From NCBI GenBank assembly GCA_049325275.1, contig JBMOLU010000008.1, positions 282,160 to 346,159 of the forward strand: DNA of 64,000 bases. Reading direction: 5' to 3'. Shown here one piece after another: positions 26,271 through 34,025 of the stretch (its first letter is position 1; each line of letters starts with the position of its first letter). The translations under genes were made by a program, and so were the position numbers. A model generated the notes under the pieces. It saw only the letters and a list, made by a program, of their open reading frames with translations. It was not told where the DNA came from and did no database searches. This DNA comes from CAIQJJ01 sp049325275. Lineage in GTDB: Bacteria > Chloroflexota > Anaerolineae > Anaerolineales > UBA4823.

Positions 26271-26538
26271 GAATCAGGCCCTCACGAGCCAGGGCGTCCA
26301 GGAACTTTAGCACATCGTCACGGATGCGCTCGGTCTGGCCGCAAAATTCCCGGCCCAGTTGTGCACAGAGATCGTCGACGGTACGGGGCGTTTCGAGCAG
26401 CTCCCAGATGCGCTTCCCTACCGGGTCGAGGCCGACATAGTGGTCACTTTCCAGGCTGAGGATCACCAGGTCGTCATCGGCCGGTGTGGTCAACAGATTG
26501 TCGGTGCGGGCAACGACCGTATTCAACGCAATCGGCAT
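26251..26538 (-). CDS. PqqD-family protein (lasso B1, RiPP recognition element)
   Basis: A 95-residue PqqD-type protein. The pattern LILSLESDHYVGLDPVGKRIWELLETPRTVDDLCAQL is a close fit to RiPP recognition elements, which bind the precursor leader and hand it to the B2 protease and cyclase. It overlaps the B2 gene and lies 9 nt after the sulfotransferase gene. As the split B1 of a B1/B2 pair it should recognise the W..P motif of the precursor encoded at 29140-29295. Confidence 0.9.
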   Translation of the reverse strand: MPIALNTVVARTDNLLTTPADDDLVILSLESDHYVGLDPVGKRIWELLETPRTVDDLCAQLGREFCGQTERIRDDVLKFLDALAREGLIRAGEEY

Positions 26539-26547
26539 ACCAGACTC

Positions 26548-27384
26548 CTATTCCCAATAGCCAAAACGGCGCATCACCGCGCCGTGATCGGCCAAAACTT
26601 GCGCTACCAGTTCGGGCGATAACTCTTCTCGCCAGCCCCCTGCCCGGCCACGGCGAAAAAAGGCGCCGCTGGCCTCGAAGAATTGCTCGCGAAACCCCTT
26701 TTCTCGCTCTTGACGTTGAAGCTCGTCGAAGCGAGAAAATCGCATCGCCTGGTGGAGGCGCTCTTGACAAAACGGCAGGCCACAAAAGTGAACGATGCGT
26801 GCAAAAGCATCCTCAGGGCAGGCCAACAAGTCTTCATAGCGAACTGCATGCGTTCGCAATTGCGAAAAGTCTATCCAACTGCGAACATGATCGCTCCAGG
26901 TACCGAGCCGTTGGCGCAACTGATCGTTTAACGCACCCAACGAACGAGCGATAGCATAATCCGCATCACCTAACATTGCCGCAGCAGCAGCAGGGGTCAT
27001 GCCGTAGTGGTGGGCAACAGATGCCAGCAGATCGAGTGGGTTCCGTACGATATAGATCACCCCGGCGGTCACATCGGCTGGGAAGAGCGCGTCACCCAAA
27101 TCGGTACAACGCCAGGCATCGTGTACTTTCATGTAAAGCATTTCAGGGTTTTCGCGTACCATGCAACGGTAGACGTCTGGCCGCAAGCGCTCGATCAGGG
27201 CATCGTCCAGCAAGGAAGCCTCTACACCGACCCATTCATCGAAACATTGCCGGGCGCTGGCAATCGGGCCGCCCATCAGTGCATTGATATCGACAGGAGC
27301 ATTGCCACCCCGCAAATAGTTGGTCAAAAAAACACGTACCCACGTATTGCCAGACTTCGGGTAAGAAGCCAGCCAGGTGATCAT
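26548..27384 (-). CDS. PAPS-dependent sulfotransferase
   Basis: This 278-residue protein starts with the 5'-phosphosulfate-binding motif YPKSGNTWVR (residues 8-17) and has the 3'-phosphate-binding motif VRNPLDLLASVAHHYG near residue 112. It would move sulfate from PAPS to a hydroxyl or amine, cytoplasmically. The start overlaps the kinase stop as ATGA (27381-27384), so it belongs to the lasso operon and may tailor the peptide. Sulfated lasso peptides are rare, and a target in the core is inferred only (Ser/Thr, no Tyr present). Confidence 0.88.
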   Translation of the reverse strand: MITWLASYPKSGNTWVRVFLTNYLRGGNAPVDINALMGGPIASARQCFDEWVGVEASLLDDALIERLRPDVYRCMVRENPEMLYMKVHDAWRCTDLGDALFPADVTAGVIYIVRNPLDLLASVAHHYGMTPAAAAAMLGDADYAIARSLGALNDQLRQRLGTWSDHVRSWIDFSQLRTHAVRYEDLLACPEDAFARIVHFCGLPFCQERLHQAMRFSRFDELQRQEREKGFREQFFEASGAFFRRGRAGGWREELSPELVAQVLADHGAVMRRFGYWE

Positions 27385-28277
27385 ACCGGCAGCCCGTTCT
27401 CCAGCAACAGTGCGACGATTTTATCGATCGTCCAGCGATCCGCCGGTCGTTGAACCTGATAGAGAGTCACGTTTTCAACCACAGCAGCAAACAAAGGGAA
27501 CAGGTCGGGATGGCTTTGAGGCAGCAACGGACCATAGATGAAATTTTGCAGTGCGGCAAACTTTTCAGTTCCCTGCAAAACAGTGACGCGCAGATCATCA
27601 ACCGCGCAGACTTCGACCCAATACAATGATTCCAGTTTTGCAGGGGCATCAGCCATCGCGGTCGAGACCGGCACGGCGGCCTTCACCTGCCGCCAGGAAA
27701 AACGCGGCAGACCCGAGAGATCGCGGCCCAGGCCGCGGGCGGAATCATCTGTCAGGTGGAATTGTGGAATACCCGGCAGTGCCGCCACAGTGCCATCAGC
27801 GCCTAAGCGTAAGGCGGTGATGTCGTCGCTGAGCATCGTACACCCGTTTTGGAGCAGCGCCGCCAGTGTCGTCGATTTTCCGGCCCCCGATTCTCCCGTC
27901 ACGGCCACAGCCATCCCATTCGGGTGAACCGCTGCATTGGCATGTAACACCAATAGTCCGCGCTGCCGGAGCACCGCTGCCAGGATAATATCAAGGAAAT
28001 GAAACGCTACCAACGCATCCTCAGCCGCAGGGCTACGCCGATAAATCACTTGCCGGCCACCTTCGACCAAAAAACGCCCAACCCGTGAACCGCCACGGTA
28101 GAGAAAGCTGTTCGGCGCAGCCTGCCAGTTCTTCCCATCCACCACGGCAATGTCCAAATGCAGCGGCACATCGCCTTCCACGACGATCACATCTGGCTCG
28201 GCCGTTCCAGGAGCCTGCAACAGTCCCGGACAGGAGAAAGGCGTTTCGATCACAAGATCGTAAGCGAAGTAACGCAT
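27381..28277 (-). CDS. HPr-kinase-like protein 2 of the lasso cluster
   Basis: This 298-residue protein has a P-loop GESGAGKST at residues 128-136 and SDD near residue 150, the HPr kinase C-terminal fold. In lasso clusters such kinases (PadeK, ThcoK) phosphorylate the precursor on a C-terminal Ser. A second copy lies directly before it. The ATG at 28277 (MRYFAYDL) starts 2 nt after the preceding stop. The substrate is inferred from context. Confidence 0.78.
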   Translation of the reverse strand: MRYFAYDLVIETPFSCPGLLQAPGTAEPDVIVVEGDVPLHLDIAVVDGKNWQAAPNSFLYRGGSRVGRFLVEGGRQVIYRRSPAAEDALVAFHFLDIILAAVLRQRGLLVLHANAAVHPNGMAVAVTGESGAGKSTTLAALLQNGCTMLSDDITALRLGADGTVAALPGIPQFHLTDDSARGLGRDLSGLPRFSWRQVKAAVPVSTAMADAPAKLESLYWVEVCAVDDLRVTVLQGTEKFAALQNFIYGPLLPQSHPDLFPLFAAVVENVTLYQVQRPADRWTIDKIVALLLENGLPV

Positions 28278-28279
28278 CG

Positions 28280-29143
28280 TCAAGCTTCTGGTTGCTGTGG
28301 CGAGGAAACTGCCCTGATTAACGCATCCAAACACCAACGTCCAAGCGGGCGGCGCACGCGAACGATAGGCACCTGTTGCGTGATGGCAGCAGCAAGCTGA
28401 AAGTAGGCCGAGCGTTCGAGTAAAGCATCGGCGATATGGGTGTTATAGGTCAGGCGCCCCACGGCATCGAAACGCTGCTTTCCTTGAACAGACCGGATTT
28501 CGACATCTTTATAGCCGTGAACGGAAAGCCAATAAATAGCCGCCAGGGGATAGTGTTCGAAAGATGGAGAAAACATACCCGCGTCGATAACCTCACCATC
28601 GATTCCCAACTGCCGGCTGGCATCGGGCCACAGGCGAACAAACCCAGGATTTCGATAGACAACCACGCGTCCCCGTTGATCCAGCGCAAGTGGAGAGAGG
28701 TCATCGCTCAAAGGCACAGCGCCACGCTGCGCCAGAGCTGCTAAGAGGGTAGACTTTCCCGCTCCCGAGTTGCCGGCCAACAAAACGGCGGCCTGTCGAT
28801 TCTCATCAGGAAGAAAAGCCGCGGCATGCAAGGCCAACATGCCGCGCTGATAGAAAAGCGCCGCCAGGGGCGCTGTGCCCACAAATCGCTGTGCGGCAGC
28901 GCGATCGGCTCCGGCTACATCCACAACGATGCGTTCGCCGCCTTCCACCAGGTAGTGCGCCACACCCGGAATAGTTAACCAAAAACGCCCCGCCGGCCTG
29001 CAACGACTGGCCTGCCACAACACACCACGCGCTGTAATATCCGCGGGCGTTGCAGGCAAGGGGGCAAATTGAAGAGAAAAGCCTCGAGAAAAGGTGGGCG
29101 ACTCGGATTGTGACGGGGAAAGCGCTGCCTGAATCCCTTTCAC
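28280..29143 (-). CDS. HPr-kinase-like protein 1 of the lasso cluster
   Basis: This 287-residue protein has the P-loop GNSGAGKST near residues 124-132 and SDD near residue 146, and shares the overall fold with the neighbouring copy. The GTG at 29143 overlaps the precursor stop as GTGA (29140-29143), so it is coupled to the precursor. The presence of two kinases may mean two modification steps, or one active and one regulatory copy. Both keep an intact P-loop. Confidence 0.78.
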   Translation of the reverse strand: MKGIQAALSPSQSESPTFSRGFSLQFAPLPATPADITARGVLWQASRCRPAGRFWLTIPGVAHYLVEGGERIVVDVAGADRAAAQRFVGTAPLAALFYQRGMLALHAAAFLPDENRQAAVLLAGNSGAGKSTLLAALAQRGAVPLSDDLSPLALDQRGRVVVYRNPGFVRLWPDASRQLGIDGEVIDAGMFSPSFEHYPLAAIYWLSVHGYKDVEIRSVQGKQRFDAVGRLTYNTHIADALLERSAYFQLAAAITQQVPIVRVRRPLGRWCLDALIRAVSSPQQPEA

Positions 29144-29295
29144 CCAAGCGTAAAGGTCTCGTCATCCGAGAAGGCGCCCGACCCAAGCAAGGTGCACTTG
29201 ATTTCGATGCAAGTGACTTCTGGTGTGGTCCATTCGGGCTTGACGGTTTTTTCAAGCGTTGTTTTGTTGTCTTCAAGGGGTGTGTTGGTATTCAT
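29140..29295 (-). CDS. Putative lasso-peptide precursor (51 residues)
   Basis: This is a short gene not obvious from length alone. The ATG at 29295 has AGGAGG 7 nt upstream. The leader contains W22-T-T-P25 then Val27, close to the Y..P.L leader motif. Residues 34-37 are C-T-L-L. If Thr35 is the Thr(-2), the core is L37 to G51, reading LGSGAFSDDETFTLG, with Asp at core positions 8 and 9. If the core begins at Gly38, Asp7/Asp8 or Glu9 closes the ring. Either fits lasso macrolactam rules. The cluster around it and the translational coupling to kinase 1 support it. The two leader cysteines are unusual; another RiPP class is possible. Confidence 0.78.
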   Translation of the reverse strand: MNTNTPLEDNKTTLEKTVKPEWTTPEVTCIEIKCTLLGSGAFSDDETFTLG

Positions 29296-29342
29296 GACAA
29301 AGCCTCCTGATATCTACACTGGTTGGCACGAAAATTTACTCG

Positions 29343-29358
29343 TACACGTGTAATTATA
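29343..29358 (-). promoter_or_regulatory. Likely -10 box and palindrome before the precursor gene
   Basis: TATAAT (29353-29358, minus strand) lies at the end of the cyclase gene, followed by the palindrome TACACGTGTA (29343-29352) near the expected start site. A TTGTTT about 18 nt upstream could be a weak -35. This would let the precursor be made at a higher level than the enzymes. Confidence 0.5.
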
Positions 29359-29361
29359 CTC

Positions 29362-31272
29362 TCAGCAAGCATTTAAAAACAAGCCCGCCATCATTCCGCG
29401 CGTCAGCACGGCGGTAGCTTTCAAGAATGCCTGTGGCGTATCTTCAACCCGGATCATTTGCCACGATTGGCGAAGGTAAGGCACATCCAAATAAACTGCT
29501 GCCGGACCCCGCGCCAGATCGTCGAGAACAGCCTCGACACGTTGGGCTTCGGCACGCAAACGCGGCACCAGATCGCCAGCCTGCCGGCCGCGCCGGCGAT
29601 TCAAGCGCACGGCATCGGGCAGGCGTCCTTGCATGGCAGCACGAATCAACCAACGGTCGATGCCACTTTGCGGGTCCATAAAGACCCAATCGGGTACAGA
29701 GAAAGTAAAAGCCAGCAGACGGGCGTCGCCGGTCGGGTCGCGTTTTTCCAGGCCTCGGCCTGCACCCGACTGTGCGTGCAAAGCGCCGACAAAGGAACGC
29801 CCCGGCATCAAAAAGCGGCAGCGTTCCTGGCCGCCGCCTTCCGATGGGTTTTCCTCCAAATCCGCCAGGAGTCTTTCGAACAGGTTCAAACGGCGGGCAA
29901 AGTCGGGGTGAATGGCCGAAGAGCGGCACATGGCCTCAAAACTGGTACGCTGCCTTTGCCAGGCAAGCGCCCAAGAAACCGGCGCAAGGCGTCTACACTG
30001 CGCTTTCAAGTACCCGGCCACCCCCATCTGGCGAACCCGAAAGCCCAACGGCTGTGAGAAGATATTGCCCGTCCACGAGAGGCCGGCATTCCCCAACTGG
30101 CCGGTAAGAAATACCCGGCTACCTGCGGTGCGAGCGGCGTGCTCTACGGCCTGGATCCAGTAAAAATTCCCGGCAGCGTGAACCGGTTCGCCATAAACTT
30201 TGAGCATCTCACAAAACGCCTCGATAACACTCGCACCGGCAGCATCTATCCGGACGTGACGCACGTTAGCGGCCGAGGCGGCAGTCTCTTGCGCATAAGG
30301 CCATTCATCGGCAAAGCGTTCACCAACATAACAAGAAGGATCGCTCAACGGGACAGACGTGTATGCATCCAGGGTTTGGCCTGTGGCGCGCAGCATCCTG
30401 GCGGCCGTTACCGTCACCGAACTCGAATCCAGCCCACCGCTGAGGGAAGAGGCAACCTGCGCTGAACCCGGATGCACCCGCAAACGCGCCCGAACAGCCT
30501 GATCGAATACATCACGAAGGGCTTCGACGTAATCTTGGCGCTTCGCCAGATGCAGTAATGGCGTTTCTTCCAAGCGCCAATACTGGCGCGTCTCGTGGTT
30601 TTTCGGTGTCACCGTAACCGTGTGCGCAGGCGGTAAACGCTTGAGATTAGTGTAAACCGTCCGCTCACCATGATAAGCCGGCCAAGAAACCAAGACCTGC
30701 GCCAGGTACAGTTCATCGATTTCACCACGCGGCACCCCCAGAGAAAGCAGCGCGTGGCGATCGGAAGCAAACGCAAAGGTACGCGCATCGAGATAGTAAT
30801 ACATAGCCGTGTTACCAAAGTGGTCGCGCGCCAGAAAGAGCCGCTGTTCGGCCACGTGATAAACAGCAAAAGCCCAGTCGCCATAAATATACCGGGGAGC
30901 ATCTTCTCCCCAACGTAAGTAGGACAGGTAAATCAAATCGCCATCCGGCAGGACTTCCAGGCGATTGGCGGCACACCAGTCATCGGCCAACGATTTGCAC
31001 GCCGCAATCAACGCATCCCGGTTATCGACGCGTCCGGCAGCCGTAAAAACCAGGCCACGCGTGGCGTCATCATAGGGCAAGTGTTCCAAAGGCGCCTCAG
31101 GCGTTGTGAAGAAACGCGCCTGGCCAAACCCCAGGCAGGCTTTCCCGCCTTCACCACGCCAGACGCCCCCGCCATCTGGCCCCCAATGGCAGTGCCCCTC
31201 GTGCAAAGACTTCAGCGCACCGAGGTTGACGGGGCTGCCATCGCGATGAAAAATACCAAAAACTGCGCTCAT
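29362..31272 (-). CDS. Lasso cyclase, asparagine-synthase type (C protein)
   Basis: This 636-residue protein has an N-terminal Ntn glutaminase-like domain (MSAVFGIFHRDG) and a synthetase domain with the ATP-pyrophosphatase motif SLSGGLDSSSV near residue 268. The nucleophile Cys2 needed for glutamine use is Ser here, as in lasso cyclases, which activate a side-chain carboxylate for macrolactam closure. I chose the ATG at 31272 because TATAAT lies 7 nt before it and there is no Shine-Dalgarno. It heads the operon that continues to 24529. Homology to true asparagine synthase cannot be excluded, but the context favours lasso. Confidence 0.85.
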   Translation of the reverse strand: MSAVFGIFHRDGSPVNLGALKSLHEGHCHWGPDGGGVWRGEGGKACLGFGQARFFTTPEAPLEHLPYDDATRGLVFTAAGRVDNRDALIAACKSLADDWCAANRLEVLPDGDLIYLSYLRWGEDAPRYIYGDWAFAVYHVAEQRLFLARDHFGNTAMYYYLDARTFAFASDRHALLSLGVPRGEIDELYLAQVLVSWPAYHGERTVYTNLKRLPPAHTVTVTPKNHETRQYWRLEETPLLHLAKRQDYVEALRDVFDQAVRARLRVHPGSAQVASSLSGGLDSSSVTVTAARMLRATGQTLDAYTSVPLSDPSCYVGERFADEWPYAQETAASAANVRHVRIDAAGASVIEAFCEMLKVYGEPVHAAGNFYWIQAVEHAARTAGSRVFLTGQLGNAGLSWTGNIFSQPLGFRVRQMGVAGYLKAQCRRLAPVSWALAWQRQRTSFEAMCRSSAIHPDFARRLNLFERLLADLEENPSEGGGQERCRFLMPGRSFVGALHAQSGAGRGLEKRDPTGDARLLAFTFSVPDWVFMDPQSGIDRWLIRAAMQGRLPDAVRLNRRRGRQAGDLVPRLRAEAQRVEAVLDDLARGPAAVYLDVPYLRQSWQMIRVEDTPQAFLKATAVLTRGMMAGLFLNAC

Positions 31273-31279
31273 GAAAACC

Positions 31280-31285
31280 ATTATA
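31280..31285 (-). promoter_or_regulatory. -10 box for the lasso operon, leaderless start
   Basis: TATAAT on the minus strand ends 7 nt before the ATG at 31272. No good -35 was found. A GATCACC/GGTGATC inverted repeat (31316-31335) lies between this promoter and the divergent ferredoxin promoter. Confidence 0.55.
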
Positions 31286-31343
31286 CGACATGGCGCCGGG
31301 CAATTTTACGCCAAAGATCACCCCAAACGGTGATCATCGTCAT

Positions 31344-31372
31344 TTGACATCCGCAGTCCCATCACGTAACAT
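31344..31372 (+). promoter_or_regulatory. Promoter of the ferredoxin gene
   Basis: TTGACA (31344-31349), 17-nt spacer, TAACAT (31367-31372). Expected start near 31379, about 36 nt before the ATG. Confidence 0.75.
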
Positions 31373-31414
31373 AGGCTGTACGATCCAACTCTAACCAAAT
31401 CAGGAGAAAACCCT

Positions 31415-31603
31415 ATGGCCATGAAAATTCTTGAAGACTGCATCAACTGCGGCGCTTGCCTGCCCGAATGCCCCACCGAATCGATTTCCGAAGGTGACAG
31501 CATCTACGTCATCGATGAGGCAACCTGTGTCGAATGCGTCGGCCACTTCGACGATCCACAGTGCGTGGCGGTGTGCCCGGTCGAGTGCATTGTCAAGGCG
31601 TAA
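31415..31603 (+). CDS. 2[4Fe-4S] ferredoxin (Alvin type)
   Basis: A 62-residue ferredoxin. Cys pattern CINCGACLPECP near residues 9-20 gives one cluster. The second is CVECVGHFDDPQCVAVCP, with the insertion between the second and third cysteines that is typical of Allochromatium-type ferredoxins. It is a low-potential electron carrier that may serve the 2-oxoacid oxidoreductase. AGGAG lies 8 nt before the ATG, and a strong hairpin follows. Confidence 0.93.
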   Translation: MAMKILEDCINCGACLPECPTESISEGDSIYVIDEATCVECVGHFDDPQCVAVCPVECIVKA

Positions 31604-31612
31604 TAACGGTAC

Positions 31613-31660
31613 CCCAGAAAAGCAAAATGCCCCTTTCAAGGGGCATTTTGCTTTTCTGGG
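31613..31660. terminator. Perfect 23-bp inverted repeat after the ferredoxin gene
   Basis: CCCAGAAAAGCAAAATGCCCC... (31613-31635) is exactly repeated in reverse complement at 31638-31660 with a 2-nt spacer. It lacks a downstream T-run, but is strongly stable and likely acts as terminator or barrier. The -35 of the next promoter overlaps its right arm. Confidence 0.6.
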
Positions 31661-31676
31661 ACGGCTGTTGTACAAT
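31648..31676 (+). promoter_or_regulatory. Promoter of the small membrane protein / YeiH operon
   Basis: TTGCTT (31648-31653), 17-nt spacer, TACAAT (31671-31676), then GGAGG before the ATG at 31712. Confidence 0.65.
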
Positions 31677-31711
31677 GTGATTACCCGAACGGAAACAAAA
31701 GGAGGCTGCCG

Positions 31712-31813
31712 ATGAAAAAGTTCAACGAAGACTGGTTTGCGGTACTTGTTGCGTTTGTGCTGATCGTCCTGGCGCTACTGCATGTGATTTCACCCGCCTG
31801 GATGAAGTTTTAA
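31712..31813 (+). CDS. 33-residue single-helix membrane protein, split N-terminal part of the exporter
   Basis: A tiny gene with an excellent GGAGG 7 nt before the ATG. The protein has a short polar start (KKFNEDWFA) and one hydrophobic helix (VLVAFVLIVLALLHVI), ending at SPAWMKF. In many YeiH-type exporters an N-terminal segment reading EDWxAV followed by a helix is part of the main protein. Here it is a separate gene 18 nt upstream of the exporter, so I read it as a split subunit. A role in the complex is inference. Confidence 0.7.
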   Translation: MKKFNEDWFAVLVAFVLIVLALLHVISPAWMKF

Positions 31814-31831
31814 TCGTTCGAGAAGCAGATT

Positions 31832-32932
31832 ATGAAGACATATCCGACAGATCAACCCGCAAAATCACTCCCATGGGCTGGACTGCTGGGCTTGGCGCTG
31901 GTCGTCGCCCTAGCCTTTGTCGCCCGCTGGGTCAAGATCCAGGTATACGACGCGCCGCTTCCTTTTGGCATCCCCGGAAAAACCCTGGAGTACCCTTTGT
32001 GGGCAGCCCTCGTCGGCCTGGCCGCCAACGGCGTGCTCAAAGCTACGAAAGTATACGAAAAACTGAAGTGGGGTTTCCGCACAGAATTATTTCTAAAAGT
32101 CGGCCTGGTGCTGCTGGGGGCGACGATCAACTTCAAGAAAATCCAGTCGGAAGTCGGCGGCGCAATCCCACAGGCAGTGATCATGATCACCGCCGTTTAC
32201 TTTTTCTGCTGGTGGCTGGCGGGCAAATTCAAGTTGGATGAGACTTTGCGCGCCGTCATGTCCACGGCTGTGGCGGTTTGTGGCGTATCGGCGGCCATCG
32301 CAGCCGCCGGGGCCGTCCACGCAAAAAAGCAGGAGATCACCTACGTAACCACGTTGGTGATCCTGGTTGCCTTACCCATGATGGTCTTGATGCCCGTTCT
32401 GGCCGAATGGATGCAGTTACCCGACGCCGTCGCCGGGGCCTGGTTTGGCGGGAACGTCGACACGACGGCCGCCGTGGTGGGCGCCGGGACGATTTATAGC
32501 GCCCGCGCCCAGGAAACGGCCAGCATCGTCAAGGCAACGCAAAACGTCTTCATCGGCGTCGTGGCTTTTCTGCTGGCCGTTTACTACACCACCGTGGTAG
32601 AGGGCAAAAAAGAACGTCCCAGCGTACGCATCATCTGGGATCGCTTCCCAAAGTTCGTGATTGGTTTCGTGGCAGCGTCTATCTTGCTCAGCGTCGGCCT
32701 GCTGCCCGAAGCCGCCAAGTCCGCCCCGTTCAACGCCGGCAACGCCATTGCCGCCATGAAAGATTGGGCCTTCTGCCTGGCTTTCGTCAGCATGGGGCTG
32801 GATTTGTCCCTCACCGATCTACGTAAAATGGGCTGGTCCCCGGTGATCGTTTACCTGATCGTAACCGTATTCAACACGGCCCTGGCTTTGCTGGTTTCTT
32901 GGGTCATTTTCGGCTGGCTGATGCCTGTGTAG
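31832..32932 (+). CDS. YeiH-family putative sulfate exporter
   Basis: This 366-residue polytopic membrane protein (about ten hydrophobic segments) has the UPF0324/YeiH signatures VGLVLLGATINFKKI near residue 90, VCGVSAAIAAAGAV near residue 150, WFGGNVDTTAAVVGAG near residue 207, and KDWAFCLAFVSMGLDLSL near residue 310. The family is annotated as putative sulfate exporter; evidence for the substrate is limited. It lacks the N-terminal EDWxAV helix, which the preceding small gene supplies. The ATG at 31832 has AGAAG upstream. Confidence 0.88.
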   Translation: MKTYPTDQPAKSLPWAGLLGLALVVALAFVARWVKIQVYDAPLPFGIPGKTLEYPLWAALVGLAANGVLKATKVYEKLKWGFRTELFLKVGLVLLGATINFKKIQSEVGGAIPQAVIMITAVYFFCWWLAGKFKLDETLRAVMSTAVAVCGVSAAIAAAGAVHAKKQEITYVTTLVILVALPMMVLMPVLAEWMQLPDAVAGAWFGGNVDTTAAVVGAGTIYSARAQETASIVKATQNVFIGVVAFLLAVYYTTVVEGKKERPSVRIIWDRFPKFVIGFVAASILLSVGLLPEAAKSAPFNAGNAIAAMKDWAFCLAFVSMGLDLSLTDLRKMGWSPVIVYLIVTVFNTALALLVSWVIFGWLMPV

Positions 32933-33242
32933 CCTCTTGCAAGCCCCTCCCTGCATAAAGCGGGATGGCCCTACACTGCTCTCGATGCAGACAGACCTGC
33001 GATAGGTGCGACGCACTTTGTGAGGAATACAAAAGTGCTTCGCACCTGGCTTTTCAGGCAGGTACGAAGCCTCTCATGGGGGTCACAGTTAACCTGAGAC
33101 CTTTTTTTACCCGGCTTTTCTGGGCGATTTCCACGCTGCGTGGGTATAATCAGGCGAGAATGGCAGTTCATCTCCGCAAATCGATTCTGCGCTTCTCCTG
33201 ATGCACGGAAAGCGTAGCAAACTCTGGTCAAGGAGGAAAAAC
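32933..33242. other. 310-nt intergenic region with large hairpin and promoter
   Basis: AGGTGCGACGCACTTTG (33004-33020) pairs with CAAAAGTGCTTCGCACCT (33030-33047), one mismatch and a bulge. The left arm is the same 16 nt found at 19754. TATAAT at 33145-33150 is a probable -10 for the secreted-protein gene at 33243, which leaves a leader of about 85 nt with AAGGAGG. Confidence 0.55.
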
Positions 33243-34025
33243 GTGAAACACACAGTCATCAAAATCATCCAGTGGCCTGCATTGGCCGCTTTCCTTTGCG
33301 TGGTCGCCGTGGCCGTGGCGTTCTTCATTCAGCCGGGCCTATCTGCGCAAGCCGCTTATTCCGGCTACCCTACTTTCTCCATCGTGGCAATCACCGCCGA
33401 TCAAAAAGTGACCATCGAAACCCATAACTTGCCGCCCAACGATCGTTTCGACGTGCGCATGGGGCCGTTCGGCTCGCTTGGTTGGGGGACGTACGTAACC
33501 ACGATCGACTCAGCAGGCGGCGGCAAGATACAGTATGAATTCCAGATTCCCACCGGCTTGCGCGGGCACGATCGCATCGCCATTCGCATCGACAGCCCGG
33601 CCAGCGGGTATTACGCTTACAACTGGTTCTGGAATACGCCCGGCACCGGCACCCGACAGCCTACGCCAACCAAACCGGCCGCTACCCCTACGGCAACGGG
33701 CACTCCGAAAGCCACCGCCCCGGCGCAACCGGGTTACCCTTACTTTTTTATCGCCAGCGTGACGCGCAATGAAAAGGTGCGTATCGAGGCGTACAACTTC
33801 CCTGCCAACGACACATTCGAAGTCACGATGGACTTCTACGGTACCCTGGGCCGCGGCGGCTACAAGGTCGATACGGTGACCACGGACGGCAGTGGCAAAC
33901 TCTCGTCGCTCACGTTCGACGTTCCCGACCCGTTAGCCGGCCAGAACCGGATCGCCATCCGTTTACAGAGCGCCCGTAGCGGTTACTACGCCTTCAACTG
34001 GTTCTGGAATTTCAACGCCCCCTGA
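33243..34025 (+). CDS. Secreted two-domain beta-sandwich protein
   Basis: This 260-residue protein starts at GTG 33243 (AAGGAGG upstream) with a signal peptide/TM segment (residues 5-35). Two similar domains of about 90 residues follow, joined by a Thr/Pro-rich linker (about residues 140-160). Each begins YPxFxI and ends with RIAIRxxS..SGYYAxNWFWN. The repeat pattern suggests extracellular modules on a wall-spanning linker. I recognise no enzyme motif. Function unknown. Confidence 0.75.
   Translation: MKHTVIKIIQWPALAAFLCVVAVAVAFFIQPGLSAQAAYSGYPTFSIVAITADQKVTIETHNLPPNDRFDVRMGPFGSLGWGTYVTTIDSAGGGKIQYEFQIPTGLRGHDRIAIRIDSPASGYYAYNWFWNTPGTGTRQPTPTKPAATPTATGTPKATAPAQPGYPYFFIASVTRNEKVRIEAYNFPANDTFEVTMDFYGTLGRGGYKVDTVTTDGSGKLSSLTFDVPDPLAGQNRIAIRLQSARSGYYAFNWFWNFNAP

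Noticed and set aside
29362..31272. Simple housekeeping asparagine synthase
   Set aside because: The glutaminase Cys2 is missing and the gene is part of a lasso-type operon with B1, B2 and a precursor.
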